Of a stretch of 57,521 bases of DNA, positions 55,544 to 57,521 are shown one piece after another (the first letter of the stretch is position 1; each line of letters starts with the position of its first letter). The position numbers and the translations under genes were made by a program. The notes beneath the pieces are model-generated. The model did not search any database, was not told where the DNA came from, and saw nothing but the letters and a program-made list of their open reading frames with translations. Origin of the DNA: Shewanella hafniensis (GTDB taxonomy: Bacteria > Pseudomonadota > Gammaproteobacteria > Enterobacterales > Shewanellaceae); the NCBI RefSeq assembly GCF_019655335.1, contig NZ_BPFD01000022.1:1-57521 (forward strand), given 5' to 3'.

Positions 55544-56125
55544 CTATTCTACTTCTGCGGCTAAACCATAGGCCTGGTAAATCTGTTTTACACGGCCCGA
55601 TGCAGCCATATCAAGCAGCGCCCGATTAAGTTCATCGAAAATAGCAGCATGGGTAGAGTTACGGGACATACCAAAATAATGTTCGATCCGATTTGACTGA
55701 CGGTAATCGGCATAGCTAAAACGATCGTAACCGAGCTGCTTGAAGGCATTCTCAATGGCGGCACGATCGAGCACCACCATAGTGTCAAAACGCCCCATGA
55801 TAAACATGCGAGCCATGTTTTCATCATCGGTAGACTCAATTTTACGTAGCGCGGGATCCGTATTAAAACGCTCAAAATAAACTGTGCCCCGTTTAACCCC
55901 TACAGTAAGCTGATACAAATCCTCATAGGACTTAATCCGTCCTTCCTCGCCAGCTTTGACGAGAAACAAAATATCGCGAGTCTGAGTGCCGATAGGACCA
56001 AGAAACCGTACAAATGCCTCTCGCTCTTCGTCTCGTATCGTGCGCGGAAAATAAATGGCCATCCATAATAAATCAACAAAATAACCCACTTGTGGCTTGC
56101 CTACGTCGGCAATGGCTAAAATTGC
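55544..56125 (-). pseudogene. Solute-binding protein gene, 5' end lost
   Basis: The open frame encodes about 194 residues of a periplasmic family-3-type binding protein (GYFVDLLWMAIYFPRT, then LFLVKAGEEGRIKSYEDLYQLTVG, then FGMSRNSTHAAIFDELNRAL). It lacks the signal peptide and the first 50-70 residues of such proteins. The frame closes upstream with TAA just before 56125 after AILAIADVGKPQ, with no proper start. A transposase gene begins 157 bases upstream. Part of the gene, 55593-55642, is repeated exactly at 57346-57395. It is probably a remnant broken by insertion or rearrangement. Confidence 0.7.
55593..55642. repeat. 50-bp exact direct repeat, copy 1
   Basis: This stretch inside the binding-protein fragment is identical over 50 bases to 57346-57395, at an offset of 1753. 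The match ends sharply on both sides. Confidence 0.95.
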
Positions 56126-56281
56126 TTAAACGAGAGCCATCAAACGTGGCAAGGAGTGCATCTGAGATAATAAATTGAGCTAATTCGTTCAAAAATGGCG
56201 TATTTCGGACGAGACAAGCCATCCCGTAGTGCTGGAAAGGTGTTCGGAGATGATGATTTTAGGAGTGATATTAAGTCGCTA

Positions 56282-57259
56282 TCAGTTGCAGTGAAAATGC
56301 TGACAGCTTGCCGCAAAGTGCCGTCGTCGTTTTTCTAAATGTTCACAGTAATCGGTCAGTTCTTGCAGCGTTCCCACTGGGCCATGAAATAACTTGCCAA
56401 ACTCGGTAGTGAGCTTAAGCCAATTATCTTTGGGGATATTTAATTTTGTCAGTAACTTAGCGCTATTTATACTGATTGCCCCACGCTTATCACTTCGAAT
56501 AATTCGACCTGTATCATCGACCAATTCAAGGTAATCCGATAATAAAAACGCAATGCCATTGGGCTGGTTCTCACGCTCATTACCGATAAAAGGTAGTAGA
56601 TTTTTAGGTTGTTCACCTTTTAATGCGGCCCGAATGCGCAGCTGAATACTGGTATGGTCGGATTGTTCTGGCGTATCCGCTATTTGGGCTCTAATCGGAT
56701 TCAAATCAACGTAGGCCATACAGGTTAACACAGCGGCTTCATCGAGTAAGGCTTGGGATTTAAAGCGTCCTTCCCAAAAACGACCAGTACAGTTATCTTC
56801 TTGATTTGCTTGTCTTGCTATAGGTTCATTAAGGCAGCGCATAAACCATGAAATATCGCATAATCGGCTGCGGTAAATGGCGATTGAATGCCTTAATCTG
56901 TTGACCTCGTGAGCTTCAACTAACTCACCTTTAGCGAATTTTTGTGTTAAGCCATCACCTTTAAACAGCTTATGCCATTGCTCAAGCACTTCACGGTCAG
57001 TCCAACGATTAGCACTGTCGATATCCACCCGCAGCACCACATGCAGATGATTGGACATCACAGCAAAGGCCGCCACATCAATGGCAAAAACGGCTTCAAG
57101 TTCAAACAGTAGTGACTCAACCCAACTACGGCGATGGTCATAGTTTTTCCCTAAATAGGCATCATCTCCACATAAAAATGCACGCCGAACAACACGACTA
57201 CAGCAATGGTAATAGGGAGTATCTTCAACACTAATCTGAGTTCTTCTAGGGCGCGGCAT
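56282..57259 (-). CDS. Y1-type transposase, RAYT-like
   Basis: The 325-residue protein starts MPRPRRTQISVEDTPYYHCCSRVVRRAFLCG. It carries the HUH motif as SNHLHVVLRVD and the catalytic Tyr in CMAYVDLNPIRAQ, as in REP-associated tyrosine transposases. It is longer than IS200 TnpA and has no TnpB. I see no clear REP-type hairpins right next to it. ATG 57259 is preferred (GGAG eight bases upstream) over GTG 57262. It looks intact and sits between the truncated binding-protein gene and its 50-bp copy. Confidence 0.87.
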   Translation of the reverse strand: MPRPRRTQISVEDTPYYHCCSRVVRRAFLCGDDAYLGKNYDHRRSWVESLLFELEAVFAIDVAAFAVMSNHLHVVLRVDIDSANRWTDREVLEQWHKLFKGDGLTQKFAKGELVEAHEVNRLRHSIAIYRSRLCDISWFMRCLNEPIARQANQEDNCTGRFWEGRFKSQALLDEAAVLTCMAYVDLNPIRAQIADTPEQSDHTSIQLRIRAALKGEQPKNLLPFIGNERENQPNGIAFLLSDYLELVDDTGRIIRSDKRGAISINSAKLLTKLNIPKDNWLKLTTEFGKLFHGPVGTLQELTDYCEHLEKRRRHFAASCQHFHCN

Positions 57260-57345
57260 CACATGCTCTCCACATCAACACTTTATTGAGTCTAGTAGAT
57301 GACCCAAAAACACGCGATTTAAGATGGGTGGCACCATTTAGGTCG

Positions 57346-57395
57346 CGGCCCGATGCAGCCATATCAAGCAGCGCCCGATTAAGTTCATCGAAAAT
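57346..57395. repeat. 50-bp exact direct repeat, copy 2
   Basis: This is identical to 55593-55642. It ends exactly where the IS3-type left end (TGTTCTGG...) begins at 57396. Confidence 0.95.
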
Positions 57396-57521
57396 TGTTC
57401 TGGTCTAATCCCATCGGACACTTAATTTTGAGACAGTATGGTCAATAAATTAAGAGGTCTATATGAGTCTGAAGAAATCACATAAAAGTTATCCGCAGGC
57501 ATTTAAAGATGAAGCCGTCTT
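57396..57521 (+). mobile_element. IS3-family element, left end (runs off the window)
   Basis: The sequence changes abruptly after the 50-bp repeat to TGTTCTGGTCTAATCCCATC, which starts with TG as IS3-family ends do and is followed 67 bases later by an orfA-like start. The right end and target duplication are outside the window. Confidence 0.7.
57463..57521 (+). CDS. IS3-family transposase OrfA, partial
   Basis: The first 19 codons read MSLKKSHKSYPQAFKDEAV, typical of the N-terminus of IS3-family OrfA before its helix-turn-helix. AGAGG lies before the ATG. The gene is cut by the window end, so nothing can be said about its integrity. Confidence 0.8.
   Translation, partial: MSLKKSHKSYPQAFKDEAV

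Noticed and set aside
56195..56338. 47-codon ORF overlapping the 3' end of the RAYT-like gene on the plus strand
   Set aside because: Most of it is antisense to the transposase C-terminus, with no ribosome site or known motif.

Overview
The window reads as chromosomal DNA of a marine or freshwater gammaproteobacterium, most probably a Shewanella. This is inferred from gene content: a metE/metR pair with MetJ-type boxes, a lone azurin, an M13 lipoprotein peptidase, DUF4447/DUF3297/DUF3622-type small proteins, many cyclic-di-GMP and taxis genes, and an FNR-type box. No species can be named from the sequence alone. Coding density is normal. Most genes are single or in pairs, often convergent around shared two-way terminators. 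No rRNA, tRNA, CRISPR array or prophage was seen.

Layout. 0-7 kb: an ECF sigma / membrane partner / DUF4097 beta-solenoid operon, rsuA, a frameshifted maltose-type acetyltransferase, an M13 zinc peptidase lipoprotein, and a secreted RelA/SpoT-like protein. 7-17 kb: a 263-bp inverted-repeat element whose right edge carries a -10 box, an SMI1/KNR4 protein, a glutathione transferase, a large TonB receptor, a PH-domain membrane protein, an Nramp-like transporter without the usual metal motif, a YehS homologue and NAD-malic enzyme. 17-26 kb: a PAP2 phosphatase, a periplasmic TPR-GGDEF protein convergent with a solute-binding protein, queG, metE/metR and an HDOD protein. 26-32 kb: a complete IS200-type element, a BtuB-like receptor under a cobalamin riboswitch, and an RCC1-like lipoprotein. 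32-42 kb: nucleoside hydrolase-ribokinase, azurin, a DUF3103-like protein with a Fur-like box, then a phosphate-flavoured stretch (secreted glycerophosphodiesterase, purine phosphoribosyltransferase, Tat-exported PhoD with PHO-box-like repeats). 42-55 kb: a MATE pump, esterase, an Lgt of unusual type, cupin, PAS-GGDEF, an OsmC-YcaO fusion, a Cache chemoreceptor behind an FNR-type box, a small RRF-like protein, and a divergent LysR/SDR pair. 55-57.5 kb: a scar with a truncated solute-binding gene, a RAYT-like transposase, an exact 50-bp copy of part of the truncated gene, and the start of an IS3-family element that runs off the window.

How genes work together. Methionine and B12 supply are linked: B12-independent MetE (MetJ/MetR sites) lies near a B12 receptor (riboswitch plus a MetJ-like palindrome on its promoter). 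Nucleoside hydrolase and ribokinase form a ribose-salvage pair. PhoD, the glycerophosphodiesterase and PAP2 suggest extracytoplasmic phosphate scavenging. I did not find an unmistakable new multi-gene system. The best leads are the secreted RelA/SpoT-like protein, the promoter-bearing inverted-repeat element, the OsmC-YcaO fusion and the transposon scar at the right end.
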